Of a DNA stretch of 64,000 bases, positions 42,396 to 51,916 are shown piece after piece. The notes under the pieces were generated by a model, which saw only the letters and a program-made list of their open reading frames with translations, searched no databases and was not told the DNA's origin. Origin of the DNA: Natrinema sp. DC36 (GTDB lineage Archaea > Halobacteriota > Halobacteria > Halobacteriales > Natrialbaceae); contig NZ_CP084472.1 in NCBI RefSeq assembly GCF_020405225.1, positions 3,286,001 to 3,350,000 of the forward strand, given 5' to 3'. The translations under genes and the position numbers were made by a program. Each line of letters starts with the position of its first letter. Position 1 is the first letter of the stretch.

Positions 42396-42617
42396 AACCT
42401 TCGTCACTAGGACGCGACGGAAATTGAATCTTTTCTCACACCAACAGATATCTCTCTCACCGGTAGATATCGGTCCGTTGAATATCTGCTCCGTATTTAC
42501 CAGTCCGTGGTTGACGACATTCGGAGAAGATGTGATTCCTTCGGCAACCGAACAACCTGTACTGGGCGTTCAACGGATATTAAAGGAATCTAAACAGTTC
42601 TTTGCGCTCCGTTGTCC

Positions 42618-43127
42618 CTAGTCCACTCGCTCCGCGGGAACGCCGACGACAGTCGCGCCCGGCTCGACGTCGTTCGTGACGACCGAGCCGGCGCCGACGG
42701 CCGCGTTTTCGCCGATCGTTATATCTCCCAGCAGCGTCGCGTTGGCACCGAGCTGTGCGCCCTCCTCGACCGTCGGATGGCGCTTGACCGGCTCGTTCGT
42801 GTCGCCGCCGAGCGTGACACCGTGGTACATGTGGACGTCGTCGCCGATTTCGGCGGTCTCGCCGATGACGATGCCCATTCCGTGATCGATCGTGACTCGC
42901 CGGCCGATCTCCGCACCCGGGTGGATTTCGACGCCGGTTAGCAGTCGGACGACGTTGGACAGCAGCCGTGCAGTGAGTTGAAAACCGGCGTTCCAGAGCC
43001 GATGAAGCAGCAGGTGCGCCCAGACGGCGTGCAGCCCGGGATAACACAGCAGGACCTCGAGGTAGCCCGTCGCGGCCGGGTCGCGCGTGGCCATCGCGCG
43101 AACGTCCTCACGAATTCGTCGGACCAT
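42618..43127 (-). CDS. cysE: Serine O-acetyltransferase
   Basis: The 169-residue left-handed beta-helix enzyme makes O-acetylserine for cysteine synthesis. It belongs to the short EpsC/CysE class without the long N-terminal helical domain. Conserved DHGMGIVIGETAEIGDDV (81-98) holds the catalytic histidine H82, and MYHGVTLGG follows. Hexapeptide repeats continue to GVPAERVD. The start MVRRIREDVRAMATRDPAA fits the family. No cysteine synthase gene lies nearby. Confidence 0.92.
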   Translation of the reverse strand: MVRRIREDVRAMATRDPAATGYLEVLLCYPGLHAVWAHLLLHRLWNAGFQLTARLLSNVVRLLTGVEIHPGAEIGRRVTIDHGMGIVIGETAEIGDDVHMYHGVTLGGDTNEPVKRHPTVEEGAQLGANATLLGDITIGENAAVGAGSVVTNDVEPGATVVGVPAERVD

Positions 43128-43322
43128 CGCTCACCTCGAGAGCCGACGGAGCGGTCGCGACACGACGCCGTCGAACCGCGCTCAGACGGGGTGAGCGACA
43201 ACACCGGCCTGCGGCGCGCTGAGGATGGTTCCGCTCGGTACGCACGGGTGGGCCGGTGGATACCATATCCGATCGTAGCTGTGGGAACAGTGTAAAAGGA
43301 TTCGTTTCCGTCCCTTCTCGGC

Positions 43323-43991
43323 TCACTCGCCGCGAGCCAGCCGCGTTCCGATTCGATCGGGCAATCCGGCTTCGTCGACTGCCTCCTGTACCGCATCGAT
43401 ATCGTACTCGACGCGGTGGGTCTCGACGGTCAGCGCGTCGAGGTCGAGCACTGCGTAGCCCGCCCGCGGATCGCCGTCGCGGGGCTGGCCGACGCTGCCG
43501 GGGTTGACGACGATACCCTCCGCGAATCGTTCGACGCCCTGCACGTGGGTATGGCCGAGCACCAGGACGTCCTCGTCGCCGAGCAGCCGCGGCGAGAAGT
43601 CCCTCGGATACGTGTATCGCGTGTACCGGTCGGGATCGTCCGGATGTCCGTGGACGAGTTTCACTCGCCCGTCGCATGCGAGGCGCTCCGCCGGAAGGTC
43701 GGCGAGCCACTCGAGTTGCTCGTCCGACAGCTCCCGTTTGGCGTATTCGACGCCCGCACGGGCCATCCCGTTGAACCGAAAGGGTGCATCTCCGGCGACG
43801 GCAGCGTCGTGATTTCCCATCACCGTCGGCACGTCCCGCGCTCGCATTTCGTCGACGCAGTCGGCCGGCCAGGGGTTGTAGCCGACGACATCACCTGCAC
43901 AGAGGAGTTCGTCGACCGGCGGCATGTCCTCGAGGACGGCCTCCAGTGCGACCCGGTTGCCGTGGACGTCCGAGATGAGTCCGACCTTCAT
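43323..43991 (-). CDS. Metallophosphoesterase, YfcE/MJ0936 type
   Basis: The 222-residue phosphodiesterase has the metal-binding motifs SDVHGN, GDVVGYNPWP, GNHD, GHTHV and NPGSVGQPRDGDPRAGY of the YfcE/MJ0936 group. These enzymes hydrolyse phosphodiester bonds; the natural substrate is unclear. The ATG at 43991 begins MKVGLISDVHGN; an ATG five codons upstream is less likely. A copy of the dispersed 230-bp element lies upstream within its promoter region. Confidence 0.9.
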   Translation of the reverse strand: MKVGLISDVHGNRVALEAVLEDMPPVDELLCAGDVVGYNPWPADCVDEMRARDVPTVMGNHDAAVAGDAPFRFNGMARAGVEYAKRELSDEQLEWLADLPAERLACDGRVKLVHGHPDDPDRYTRYTYPRDFSPRLLGDEDVLVLGHTHVQGVERFAEGIVVNPGSVGQPRDGDPRAGYAVLDLDALTVETHRVEYDIDAVQEAVDEAGLPDRIGTRLARGE

Positions 43992-44050
43992 GTCCGGACG
44001 TAACAATCGCGAGGTGTTTGTAGGTTGGCAGGGAGGGGACGCAGAAACTG

Positions 44051-44276
44051 TTCAATGGAGGGAAGCAACGTATCGCTCCAGACCAGCCAACCAGCGTGCG
44101 GTGGCGCGCGCTTGAAGCCGACCGAACGAGAGTGAGGGCGGCTGACGACACTGCGCGAGGGATGAGCGAGTGCAACGAGCGAATCGGCTGGGGAGGGCGT
44201 GGCGATCCCCTGTTGCCACGATAGCAGGTCACTTCTTCATATATATTCCCATCAGAACCCACTGCACCATTCACAC
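44051..44276 (+). repeat. Dispersed intergenic element, copy 2 of 3
   Basis: Left block from 44051 includes AACGTAT-GCTCCAGACCAG and the GGTGGCGCGCGCTT core. The right block from 44181 reads GAATCGGCTGGGGAGGGCGT and contains TGTTGCCACGATAGCAG, ending CCATTCACAC. The middle has its own sequence. It fills most of the 330-base gap between purO and the phosphoesterase gene. Confidence 0.7.
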
Positions 44277-44321
44277 GTCTATTGAACGATCGCAATCGAC
44301 CCTCGAGCAATTCCGCGTCGA

Positions 44322-44912
44322 TCAGTCGCCGTTCTCGATCGCCGTCTCGAACCCGTCCTCGGTCCGAGCCACGCCGGCCGCACAGACCGCGTGTTCGAAC
44401 TCGAGGCCGTACGCCTCGCTCGCTGCCTCCGAAGCCCCGTCGGCCTCGAACTCGAATGCTTCGGGGTCATTCTTCTCGTAGGTCGCGACCAGCGTCGGCT
44501 CGTCGACGGTCTCGACGAGCAGCGCGTCCTTCCGAACCGTCCCGATCAGCGCCTCGCCGTCGCCACCGATTGTCGCCGCGATCCGGGGCGTATCGTAGTC
44601 GTCCTTCTCGTAATCAAGCGCCAGCAGGCTCTCCGCCAGCGCGTCGCGGGCGGGGTAGCCCAGCTCGAGTTTCTCCGCGATCGGATCGACGTGCGAGCCG
44701 TTGCCGAAGGCGGCCGTCTCGCCCGTCGGCGTCTCGACCACCCGCAGGCAGTTGTAGGAGACGTAGGGGTTGTCCGTTTCCGGCGCGTCGTCGGTGGGAC
44801 CGACGGTGAGCGCCTCGTCTCGAGCGGTGATTTCGCGATTCGGGAACGACCGTGATGAGACGCGATACGCGCCCACCTCGGGGCCGACGATGACGAACCG
44901 TCCGATGTACAT
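44322..44912 (-). CDS. purO: IMP cyclohydrolase, archaeal PurO
   Basis: The 196-residue archaeal enzyme closes 5-formaminoimidazole-4-carboxamide ribotide to IMP, the last step of purine synthesis. It opens [10 protein letters not shown] and contains [26 protein letters not shown], characteristic of PurO, with a conserved late segment [18 protein letters not shown]. Length matches the family. The ATG is at 44912. The gene stands alone. Confidence 0.93.
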   Translation of the reverse strand: MYIGRFVIVGPEVGAYRVSSRSFPNREITARDEALTVGPTDDAPETDNPYVSYNCLRVVETPTGETAAFGNGSHVDPIAEKLELGYPARDALAESLLALDYEKDDYDTPRIAATIGGDGEALIGTVRKDALLVETVDEPTLVATYEKNDPEAFEFEADGASEAASEAYGLEFEHAVCAAGVARTEDGFETAIENGD

Positions 44913-45034
44913 ACTCGCAGGTGCGCGAGAGAGGGGAAAAGGGATGTCGGTTCGTGCTCGTAGCTCGTCTTCGTCGGTGCCGTTTCCGAACGCGCTCGCG
45001 AGAGTTTATATCGGAAGGCGCGGCGAACGGCGGT

Positions 45035-45598
45035 GTGACGACGGAAGCGGAGTGCCTTGAAGCGCTGCAGCGGGCCGCAGAACAACTTGGCGAGTCTCCA
45101 ACGAAGGCGCAATATGAGGAGTTGGGGTTGACGCCGGTTTCTGCGACGATTATGAAAATACTGGACGGGTGGAACGCGGCGAAAGAGCGTGCAGGATTAG
45201 AAACGTTTGATCCGTGTGTGACGGGCGGACAACCCGTCCAGCCGAAACCGGATTGGATCGATATTCCCGATGACGTCGGGTGGCATGAACTCACGGGCCA
45301 ACAGCGCTGGTATTACAAAAACCGAAAGGAACGCATCGAGCGAAAGGATCGTCGCCGGGCGGAGATCCGTCAGTGGCTCTATTCGTACAAGAACCGGCAC
45401 TGCGAGTGTGTCCGGTGCGATGAAGATAGACCGCCTTGCTTGGATTTTCATCACCCAGACGAGAAGGAACACAGTATCGCGACGATGGTTGCCAATGGCT
45501 ACTCGAAGGCGAGTATTCGCGAGGAAATCGAGTGCTGTATCGTCCTCTGTGCGAATTGTCATCGACTGGAATACCACGACTCAGAGCTGACCACCTGA
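45035..45598 (+). CDS. HNH endonuclease-like protein with homing-endonuclease-associated repeat
   Basis: A 187-residue protein with an N-terminal repeat LGESPTKAQYEELGLTPVSATIMKILDGWNAAKERAGLE (about 18-56) of the homing-endonuclease-associated (HNR) type. A C-terminal HNH-like zinc domain follows: C125-x2-C128, LDFHH (137-140) and LCANCH (171-176). This suggests a DNA-binding nuclease. The GTG at 45035 is preferred because TTTATATC near 45005-45012 lies about 26 bases upstream. It is 75 bases from tRNA-Gln. It may belong to a mobile or defence element, or may have been adopted as a host gene. Confidence 0.75.
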   Translation: MTTEAECLEALQRAAEQLGESPTKAQYEELGLTPVSATIMKILDGWNAAKERAGLETFDPCVTGGQPVQPKPDWIDIPDDVGWHELTGQQRWYYKNRKERIERKDRRRAEIRQWLYSYKNRHCECVRCDEDRPPCLDFHHPDEKEHSIATMVANGYSKASIREEIECCIVLCANCHRLEYHDSELTT

Positions 45599-45672
45599 GT
45601 TCGTAACACTCTAATACGGAAGCCGACTATGCTGTAATACCTCGTCGAAAGCCGACCCGACGAAACATGTCA

Positions 45673-45745
45673 AGTCCATTAGGGTAGTGGCCAATCCTGA
45701 AGCCTTCTGGGGGCTTCGACGCTGGTTCGAATCCAGCATGGACTA
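45673..45745 (+). tRNA. tRNA-Gln (CUG)
   Basis: A complete 73-base cloverleaf. The acceptor stem AGTCCAT/ATGGACT ends with discriminator A. The D-stem is GGGT/ATCC, the anticodon stem AAGCC/GGCTT with loop TTCTGGG gives anticodon CTG, and the T-arm is GCTGG-TTCGAAT-CCAGC. Anticodon CUG reads CAG glutamine codons. CCA is not encoded. No intron is needed to form the fold. Confidence 0.93.
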
Positions 45746-45791
45746 CTTCTCTCTCGTTTCGCCTCGAGCACTTCCGTACCCCTGTCTCCCG

Positions 45792-45816
45792 TTTTCCAGT
45801 TGAAACGAAGGGGTCT
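45792..45816 (+). promoter_or_regulatory. ORB-like element between tRNA-Gln and a lipoprotein gene
   Basis: The site reads TTCCAGTTGAAACGAAGGGG, as close to the ORB pattern as the origin boxes themselves. It lies 47 bases after tRNA-Gln and 59 bases before the rhodanese gene. No initiator gene is nearby. Confidence 0.5.
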
Positions 45817-45874
45817 CGCGGTAACTGTTGCGTCACCAGAAGCCATATCTCTCTGTCCTCGCTATCTATTCAGT

Positions 45875-46621
45875 ATGAACCGACGGACGTTCCTCGCTGT
45901 TGGCGGGACAGCAGCGATCGGCGGAGTGGCTGGTTGTCTCGGCGGCGATGGTGGTAGTGACGGAGATGGGTATGGTCCGGAGCCGGAGACGATGCCTGAA
46001 GAACGATCGATCGATACCAGCACCTATCAGACAAAGGAGTACGAGGGTGTTGACGTACCGCTGGCACCGATCGCCGACGTCTTCTACTGGTACCAGCGAC
46101 AGGAGGCTCGGGTGGCCGATGCGCGCCAATCGAGTCAGTACGAGAAGGCACATATTGCCGGTGCACCGCTGAGTCCCGCTCCGGACGGCAACTCGGACGA
46201 CCCGGTTTCGGATTGGTCCAAAGACGATCGCATCGTGACGTACTGTGGTTGCCCCCACCACCTTTCCGGATTGCGCGCTGCGTGGCTGCTCGACAACGGC
46301 TACGAGGAGGTGTACGCGCTCGACGAGGGATTTCAGGCGTGGATAAACGCCGGCTATCCGCTCAGGGGATCGGACGTCTCTGAAGATCGGGCGACATACA
46401 GCATTCACGGCCAGTCCGACGCCGCCTACGCCGGCGAGATGGTCATGCTCGAGCAACTCGACGCCGAGCGCGCTGAAGCAGCACCGATCGCCGACGACGG
46501 CTCGTACACGTTGCAACTCCACTACGCGGGCTCGACCGACTCTCGATTCAGAGTCGAAGCGCCCGACTACACGACCGAGGGAACGCTCGAGGAACTGACG
46601 AGCGCTACTGTTACGGCCTGA
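45875..46621 (+). CDS. Rhodanese-like lipoprotein
   Basis: The 248-residue protein has a Tat/lipoprotein leader MNRRTFLAVGGTAAIGGVAGC, with the lipid-bearing cysteine C21. The rhodanese domain follows (about 75-170) with active loop CGCPHHLSG at 124-132 (catalytic C124), and a further C-terminal beta domain (about 180-248). Rhodaneses move sulfur atoms; in this place outside the cell it may handle sulfane sulfur or act in thiol chemistry. The ATG at 45875 is supported by the lipoprotein leader. It meets the OYE gene tail to tail. Confidence 0.85.
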   Translation: MNRRTFLAVGGTAAIGGVAGCLGGDGGSDGDGYGPEPETMPEERSIDTSTYQTKEYEGVDVPLAPIADVFYWYQRQEARVADARQSSQYEKAHIAGAPLSPAPDGNSDDPVSDWSKDDRIVTYCGCPHHLSGLRAAWLLDNGYEEVYALDEGFQAWINAGYPLRGSDVSEDRATYSIHGQSDAAYAGEMVMLEQLDAERAEAAPIADDGSYTLQLHYAGSTDSRFRVEAPDYTTEGTLEELTSATVTA

Positions 46622-46623
46622 GA

Positions 46624-48000
46624 CTACGATTCTGGTCGCTCGTAGGCACCCTCCCGCTCGAGTTCGCCACGTCTCCGAACCACATCGGGCGTCCGGCAGA
46701 GCCCCGGGGCACCCGTCACCTGCGGTACCGTACAGTTGTTGCAACTCTCACAGAGCACGCGCGGCCCCTCGTCTCCCGACTCGGCCTCGAGCAGCCGCGC
46801 CCCTAACCGCGGTTCGGCGTAGAAGGGACGGGCCATGCCGACCATGTCGCAGGCGGGCGGTGTGTCGTTCGCGTTTGTGCCTTCTGCCCCGCCCCGCTCG
46901 CTCGAGCCGAGCAATCGATCCATCTCCGCCCGTCCCCGAATCCCGCCCTCCGCGAGCACGGGAATCGACACCTGCTCGCGTACGCGCCGACAGAAGTCCT
47001 CGTTCCACGCGGGCTCGAAATCGTACTGGAACGACTGCACGCGGTTCGCCAGGGCGACGAGCCGCCGTCGCGCCGACCCGCCGAAGGCCGCGTCGTACTT
47101 CTCGCGCAGCGCCTCGTTGTTCCACGCCCGATCAGGATACGCCCCGCGGACGATGCTCATGTCCCAGACGACCGACGTCTGGACCGGCACGACCGCGTCG
47201 TAGCCGATCCGCTCGAGTCGACGAGCGATTTCGATCCCGTCTGCGAGCGAGAGTTTCCGGCGAACGAGCGGCGACGGCGGCGCGGGCGTCTCGGCCGGCA
47301 CCTTCGTCATCAGGGGGATGTCCCCCGCCCGTTCGCGGATCTCGTCGTGGACGACCGCGAGAAACTCGAGGCGGGCCTCCGGCGAGCCGCCGAACTCGTC
47401 GTCTCGCCGGTTGTAGAAGGGAGAGAGAAACTGCTGGACGATCCCCATGTTCGCGCCGGCGAGGTGGATCCCGTCGTAGCCGGCGTCGACGGCTCGAGCG
47501 GCCGCGCGGCCGAAATCAGCCGCGAGATCGTACACGTCCGCAGTCGTGAGGACGTGCGGATCGTACTCGAGGAATCCGAGTCGATCGAGCAGCCGCAACT
47601 GCCACGGCGGTTCCGAGACGGCGAGTTGCTCGAGGTCGGAATGCTCCCGACGATACTCGGCGTGCCAGGTCTCCATACTTCGAAGCCCGCCGTGCTCGAG
47701 CTGGACGAAGACCCGACTCCCGTGGTCGTGGATCCGATCGGTCAGTCGCAACAGCCTCTCGACGAAATCAGCGTCGTGGACGCGGGTCATCCCCGGCGCG
47801 GCACAGCCGCCCTCGCCCCGAACGATCGTCGCTCCCTGACAGATGAGCCCGACGCCCGACGCCGCGGCGGGCTCGAGGTCGTCGATCAACGTCTCGACCG
47901 CATCGGGGCCGTTGCCCGCACACTCGAGCAGTGGCGCGCGGTAGAGCCGGTTGGGGATCGTGAGATCGCCGATCTCGATGGGGTCCTCGAGGGTGGCCAT
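46624..48000 (-). CDS. NADH:flavin oxidoreductase, Old Yellow Enzyme family
   Basis: The 458-residue FMN-dependent TIM-barrel enzyme opens with IGDLTIPNRLYRAPLLECAGN, the family start, and includes HLAGANMGIVQQFLSPFYNRRDDEFGGSPEARLEF, the classic segment. Near the C-terminus CESCNNCT plus a later C (GLCRTP) resembles the 4Fe-4S motif of 2,4-dienoyl-CoA reductase-type members, although it lacks the extra flavodoxin-like domains. It should reduce activated C=C bonds; the substrate is unknown. Confidence 0.88.
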   Translation of the reverse strand: MATLEDPIEIGDLTIPNRLYRAPLLECAGNGPDAVETLIDDLEPAAASGVGLICQGATIVRGEGGCAAPGMTRVHDADFVERLLRLTDRIHDHGSRVFVQLEHGGLRSMETWHAEYRREHSDLEQLAVSEPPWQLRLLDRLGFLEYDPHVLTTADVYDLAADFGRAAARAVDAGYDGIHLAGANMGIVQQFLSPFYNRRDDEFGGSPEARLEFLAVVHDEIRERAGDIPLMTKVPAETPAPPSPLVRRKLSLADGIEIARRLERIGYDAVVPVQTSVVWDMSIVRGAYPDRAWNNEALREKYDAAFGGSARRRLVALANRVQSFQYDFEPAWNEDFCRRVREQVSIPVLAEGGIRGRAEMDRLLGSSERGGAEGTNANDTPPACDMVGMARPFYAEPRLGARLLEAESGDEGPRVLCESCNNCTVPQVTGAPGLCRTPDVVRRRGELEREGAYERPES

Positions 48001-48112
48001 GGCCTAGATGTCGGTCGGATCGCACAAGAGCGTGGCGTCGACTCCCGTCTGACGGCCGGTTGCCGCCTCGTCTTCCGCCGTCTCATCTTCCGCCACCTCG
48101 CCTTTCACCGGT

Positions 48113-48619
48113 TCACTTCTCGACCTCGAGCAGGGCGACCCGTTCGCCGACCAGCGCCGACAGCGACGCGTCGGTGGCCCCGCGTTCGGCATCGGTGATC
48201 TCGAAGAACTCGCAGAGCGTCTCCTCGTCTTGCGACTCGAGCGTCGGCTCCCGTTCGACGAACGCGTTCAGTTCTTCGAGATCCTCAAGCGCGGCCGCTT
48301 CCGTATCGCCGGTATCGCCGTCGACGAGTACGACTGCCCGATTGTCTCCCTCGCCGACGCCCATCTCGAGCGCCCGATCGATCTGTCGCCGGCCGGCGGC
48401 GTACAGCAGCATCTCGACGGCGCGATCACGGGCGACGTTCTCGCCGCGCTCGATGGCGCGATCGGCCAGTTTGACGGCCCGCTCGAGGTGGGGACGGTCG
48501 GCGACGTACCGCGAATCGAACGCCTGAATCGTCACGCCGTGGCGGTCCCCGACCTCGCCGATTTCGGCCACGAACGAGTCCAGATCGTCGATCGCGAGCC
48601 GACATTCGAGTAGCTCCAT
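48113..48619 (-). CDS. cgi121: KEOPS complex subunit Cgi121
   Basis: The 168-residue protein matches Cgi121/TPRKB, which helps the KEOPS complex make t6A37 in tRNA by holding tRNA and activating Bud32. The block KLADRAIERGENVARDRAVEMLLYAAGRRQI resembles the family's LLYLSG-RQI segment. It overlaps the hel308 stop by one base (TGATG), so the two are translated together. Pairing of Cgi121 and Hel308 genes is common in haloarchaea. Confidence 0.88.
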   Translation of the reverse strand: MELLECRLAIDDLDSFVAEIGEVGDRHGVTIQAFDSRYVADRPHLERAVKLADRAIERGENVARDRAVEMLLYAAGRRQIDRALEMGVGEGDNRAVVLVDGDTGDTEAAALEDLEELNAFVEREPTLESQDEETLCEFFEITDAERGATDASLSALVGERVALLEVEK

Positions 48620-50976
48620 CAGAAATCACCCAGGCTCGCCTGACTGTCGTCCGGGTCCGTCGACTCCGCCGTCGTCGCGTCGCTCTCTGCATCGTCGCTC
48701 GAGTCTCCGATCGGCGCTCCACCTCCCGACTCGGACGGTTCGACGCCGTCCATCGAGGGATCCTCGCGGCCGGCGTTCTCGAGGATGGTTTCGGCCGTCT
48801 TCTCCCCCTTGAGCACGCTGAGAACGACGCCCTTGTCCGCGGTCCGCAGGTCCGCAGGCTCCTCGATTCCCGCGTCGTAGAGTCGGCGAGCGCGCTTCCG
48901 GCCGACGCCGCCGACCGAGACGAGTTCGAGGAGTTCCTCACCGACGCCGTGTTCGACGCGGGCGCGGGCCTCTCGGACGGCGACGGTCCACTCGCTGTCG
49001 ATCTCCGCGGCGAGCGACTCGGCCGCACCGAGCAGCCACTCGGCGGTGTCGACCTTCCCGCGGAGGTCGCCCGGGCCGATCTTGTATCGGTCGGTCAGCT
49101 GCTCCTCGTCGGTCTCCGCGGCCCAGTCCTCGAGCAGTTTGCCCGTCTTGAGCGCGGAGAGCCAGTCCTCGAAGCGCTCCTCCTCGAACTCGCTGGGTGC
49201 GTCGCCCAGCAGCTCGGCCTCGCGCTCGTAGTAGAGTTCGCCGAATTTCTCGTCCTCGCCCGATCGGAGGTAGAGCTCGTACATGTCGGGCGTCCGCGAG
49301 ACGAGCTGGTAGAGTCCCAGCGCGGTCGGGCGCTCGTCCGCCCGCTCGAGCCCGTGGACGATCGTCGCGGCGCTCATCGGATCCAGGTAGAGTCGGGAGA
49401 CGGTGTGGCCGAGGCTGGTGGCCTCGAGCGACTCGTCTCGACCGGTATCGTCAGCGAGGTCGGCAGCCGAGGTGAACGCGCCGCTGGTCGCTTCGTCGCC
49501 GCTCTCGTCACCGCTATCGCGCTCGATAAAGTCGTTCGACTCGAGGTACTGCAAGACCGTATCGGTCACCGTCTCGAGCCGGCCGGCTTCGGTCGACTGG
49601 CTGGCGTAGAGGGTGGCCTCGAGGAACTCGAGGAGCCCACCTCGCGTTCGAGCGAAGCCGGAGGCGATGGTTGCGAGTACGTGGGTTCGTAGCGCGGGCT
49701 CGGCTGCCAGCTTCGAGCGCACCGGTTCGGGATCGGCCCAGACGTAGCGGTCGAACAGCTCCTCGCTTTCCTCGTGGCTCTTGGCGAGCAACACGGCCTC
49801 GCCGTAGGGGTCGAGCCCCGGCCGACCCGCCCGTCCCATCATCTGGTGGACCTCGAGGACGTCCAGAGGTGCCATCCCGCCGGCGCTGGGATCGAAGCGC
49901 CGCCAGTCGCGGACGATCACGCGGCGGGCCGGGGTATTGACTCCCGCTGCGAGCGTCGGTGTGGCCGAGATCACCTTCAGGAGTCGGTCGCGAAAGGCGT
50001 CCTCGACGATGCTCCGCTGGGTGCTCGAGAGGCCGGCGTGGTGAAACGCCGAGCCGCGTTCGACGGCCTCGGCAAGGTCCTTGCTGGTCTCGGTGTCGCT
50101 ATCGTCGCGGATGTCGTCGGCCAGCTCGGCCAGTTCCGTCTGTTCCTCGGCGGTCAGTTCGTTCCGCGAGACTCCGCCCAACCGTCTCGCAGCGGCCTCG
50201 GCGTTCCGACGGGAGTTGACGAACACGAGCGAGGAGCCCCCCTCCTGGAGGATGTCGCGAACGAGCGCGGCCTCCTGCTTCTCGCTACCTTCCACCGGAA
50301 CCTCGCGGGTCGAGCCGTCGTCGAAGTTCAGCGCGTTGCCGTAGTGGACGCCCATCTGGAGGTCGATCGGTCGCCAGTCGGTGTCCACGAGTGCGGCGTC
50401 GAGCCAGTCGGCGATCTCGTCGGCGTTGCCGACCGTCGCCGAGAGCGCGACGACCTGCATGCGGGGGTTGAGCTTGCGGAGTTTCGCGAGGGTCACCTCG
50501 AGCGTCGGCCCCCGGTTCCGGTCGTCGATGAGGTGGACCTCGTCGCTGACGACGCAGGTCAGATCCGAGAGCCAGTCGGCCCCGTTTCGCACGAGTGAGT
50601 CGACCTTCTCGCTGGTGGCGACGACGATGTCCTTCGTCGAGAGCCAGTCGCTGGTGCTCTCGTAGTTGCCGGTCGTCACGCCCGTCGTCACGCCGAAGCG
50701 CTCGTAGGCTTCGAACTCCTCCTTTTTCTCGCTGGCGAGCGCTCGCAGCGGGACGATGTACAGCGCCTTCCCGCCGCGCTCGACCGCCGACAGCATCGAG
50801 AGCGCGGCGATCATCGTCTTCCCGCTGGCGGTGGGGACCGCGGCGACGAGGCTCTCGCCGTCGGTCGCGCCGGCCTCGACCGCCTCGGCCTGTGGCGGGT
50901 AGAGCTCCTCGATGCCGTCGCTCCGGAAGTGGTCGACGGCACCGGCCGGGAGCCCCGTCAGCTCCTCGATATTCAT
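48619..50976 (-). CDS. hel308: ATP-dependent DNA helicase Hel308
   Basis: The 785-residue Ski2-like helicase remodels stalled replication forks. Walker A PTASGKT is at 48-54 and the DEVH box in [15 protein letters not shown]. The C-terminal half contains the winged helix, ratchet domain and helix-hairpin-helix with [18 protein letters not shown] Ser/Asp-rich acidic tail of about 40 residues ends SQASLGDF, similar to PCNA-interacting ends. The ATG at 50976 starts [10 protein letters not shown]; the longer frame is spurious and runs through the third dispersed element. Confidence 0.93.
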   Translation of the reverse strand: MNIEELTGLPAGAVDHFRSDGIEELYPPQAEAVEAGATDGESLVAAVPTASGKTMIAALSMLSAVERGGKALYIVPLRALASEKKEEFEAYERFGVTTGVTTGNYESTSDWLSTKDIVVATSEKVDSLVRNGADWLSDLTCVVSDEVHLIDDRNRGPTLEVTLAKLRKLNPRMQVVALSATVGNADEIADWLDAALVDTDWRPIDLQMGVHYGNALNFDDGSTREVPVEGSEKQEAALVRDILQEGGSSLVFVNSRRNAEAAARRLGGVSRNELTAEEQTELAELADDIRDDSDTETSKDLAEAVERGSAFHHAGLSSTQRSIVEDAFRDRLLKVISATPTLAAGVNTPARRVIVRDWRRFDPSAGGMAPLDVLEVHQMMGRAGRPGLDPYGEAVLLAKSHEESEELFDRYVWADPEPVRSKLAAEPALRTHVLATIASGFARTRGGLLEFLEATLYASQSTEAGRLETVTDTVLQYLESNDFIERDSGDESGDEATSGAFTSAADLADDTGRDESLEATSLGHTVSRLYLDPMSAATIVHGLERADERPTALGLYQLVSRTPDMYELYLRSGEDEKFGELYYEREAELLGDAPSEFEEERFEDWLSALKTGKLLEDWAAETDEEQLTDRYKIGPGDLRGKVDTAEWLLGAAESLAAEIDSEWTVAVREARARVEHGVGEELLELVSVGGVGRKRARRLYDAGIEEPADLRTADKGVVLSVLKGEKTAETILENAGREDPSMDGVEPSESGGGAPIGDSSDDAESDATTAESTDPDDSQASLGDF

Positions 50977-51105
50977 TACCCGTCCTTGGCGCGTCCCGCG
51001 GTTTAAAGTATCGTCTCGAGGGCCGTGGGCTCGGATCCTCGAGCAATGCGTTCGTCCGCCCCCGATCCGTGTCGATCGCTGGCGGCTCCGTGCTTCCTTC
51101 GAGCG

Positions 51106-51337
51106 TTCAACAGAGGGGAGTAACGTATTGCTCCAGACCGACCATCCGGCATGCTGTGGCGCGCGCTGTACCGCGGCGAACCCGATGGGTGAGCCGCGGC
51201 CCGAAACTGCGCGAGGGATGAGTGAGCGCCACGAGGCGCGAACGAATCGGCTGGGGAGGGCGTGGTGAATCCCTGTTGCCACGATAGCAGAACTCGTTGT
51301 CATACTCATTCCCACCAGAACCCACTCCATTCACACA
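51106..51337 (+). repeat. Dispersed intergenic element, copy 3 of 3
   Basis: Left block includes AACGTATTGCTCCAGACCGA and GCGCGCGCT. The right block from 51244 reads GAATCGGCTGGGGAGGGCGT, contains TGTTGCCACGATAGCAG and ends CCATTCACAC. The layout matches copies 1 and 2 with a different middle. It lies between the divergent hel308 and universal-stress-protein genes. Confidence 0.7.
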
Positions 51338-51398
51338 ACGGAGTGAGCGATTCGTTGGCGGCGATAGACCGATAGGACCGGCGACCGAAGACGACTCT

Positions 51399-51848
51399 AT
51401 GGCCGACTCTACTCACGTCCTCGTCCCGACGCTCGGCCGTCCGCGGGAAGACGAGGCGCTCGCGTACGCCCTCGAGACGTTCCCCGACGCCGACATCACG
51501 CTGCTCGCTGCCGTGACGCCGCTGGACGCACCGCTTAGCGAAGGTGGTGTCCTCGAGCGAAGCGAGGAACGGACGACGGCGGCCCGGGCCGGCGCCGAGG
51601 AGCTGCTCGAGTCGGTCACCGATTCCACGGATTCCACCGATCCCGCGCCGGTGGACCGCGTTCGGATCGAGACGGCCGAGGGACGACCCGGCACCGTCGT
51701 CCCGCAGTACGCGTCCGAGGAGGGGGTCGATCACGTCGTCATCTACGGCTCCCGAAGCGGGTCGACGGGATTTCTCAGGCGGTTTCTCGGCCGCGGCATC
51801 GCCGCCACGGTGGTCGAACGCACTGCGCGGCCGGTGACGGTGCTTTAG
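51399..51848 (+). CDS. Universal stress protein family (UspA)
   Basis: The 149-residue single Usp domain has strand HVLVPTLGRPREDEALAYAL and the ATP-binding-like end VIYGSRSGSTGFLRRFLGRGIAATVVERTARPVTVL, which fits the G-2X-G-9X-G(S/T) region loosely. Its exact role is unknown; haloarchaea carry many such genes. The ATG at 51399 is used. It converges on the phosphate transporter gene. Confidence 0.85.
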   Translation: MADSTHVLVPTLGRPREDEALAYALETFPDADITLLAAVTPLDAPLSEGGVLERSEERTTAARAGAEELLESVTDSTDSTDPAPVDRVRIETAEGRPGTVVPQYASEEGVDHVVIYGSRSGSTGFLRRFLGRGIAATVVERTARPVTVL

Positions 51849-51916
51849 TCCCAATTACAACTATTTGATGAACGACGAGTTCCGCTGTTCCTCGAGTTGC
51901 CACCGCTGTTAGGGAT

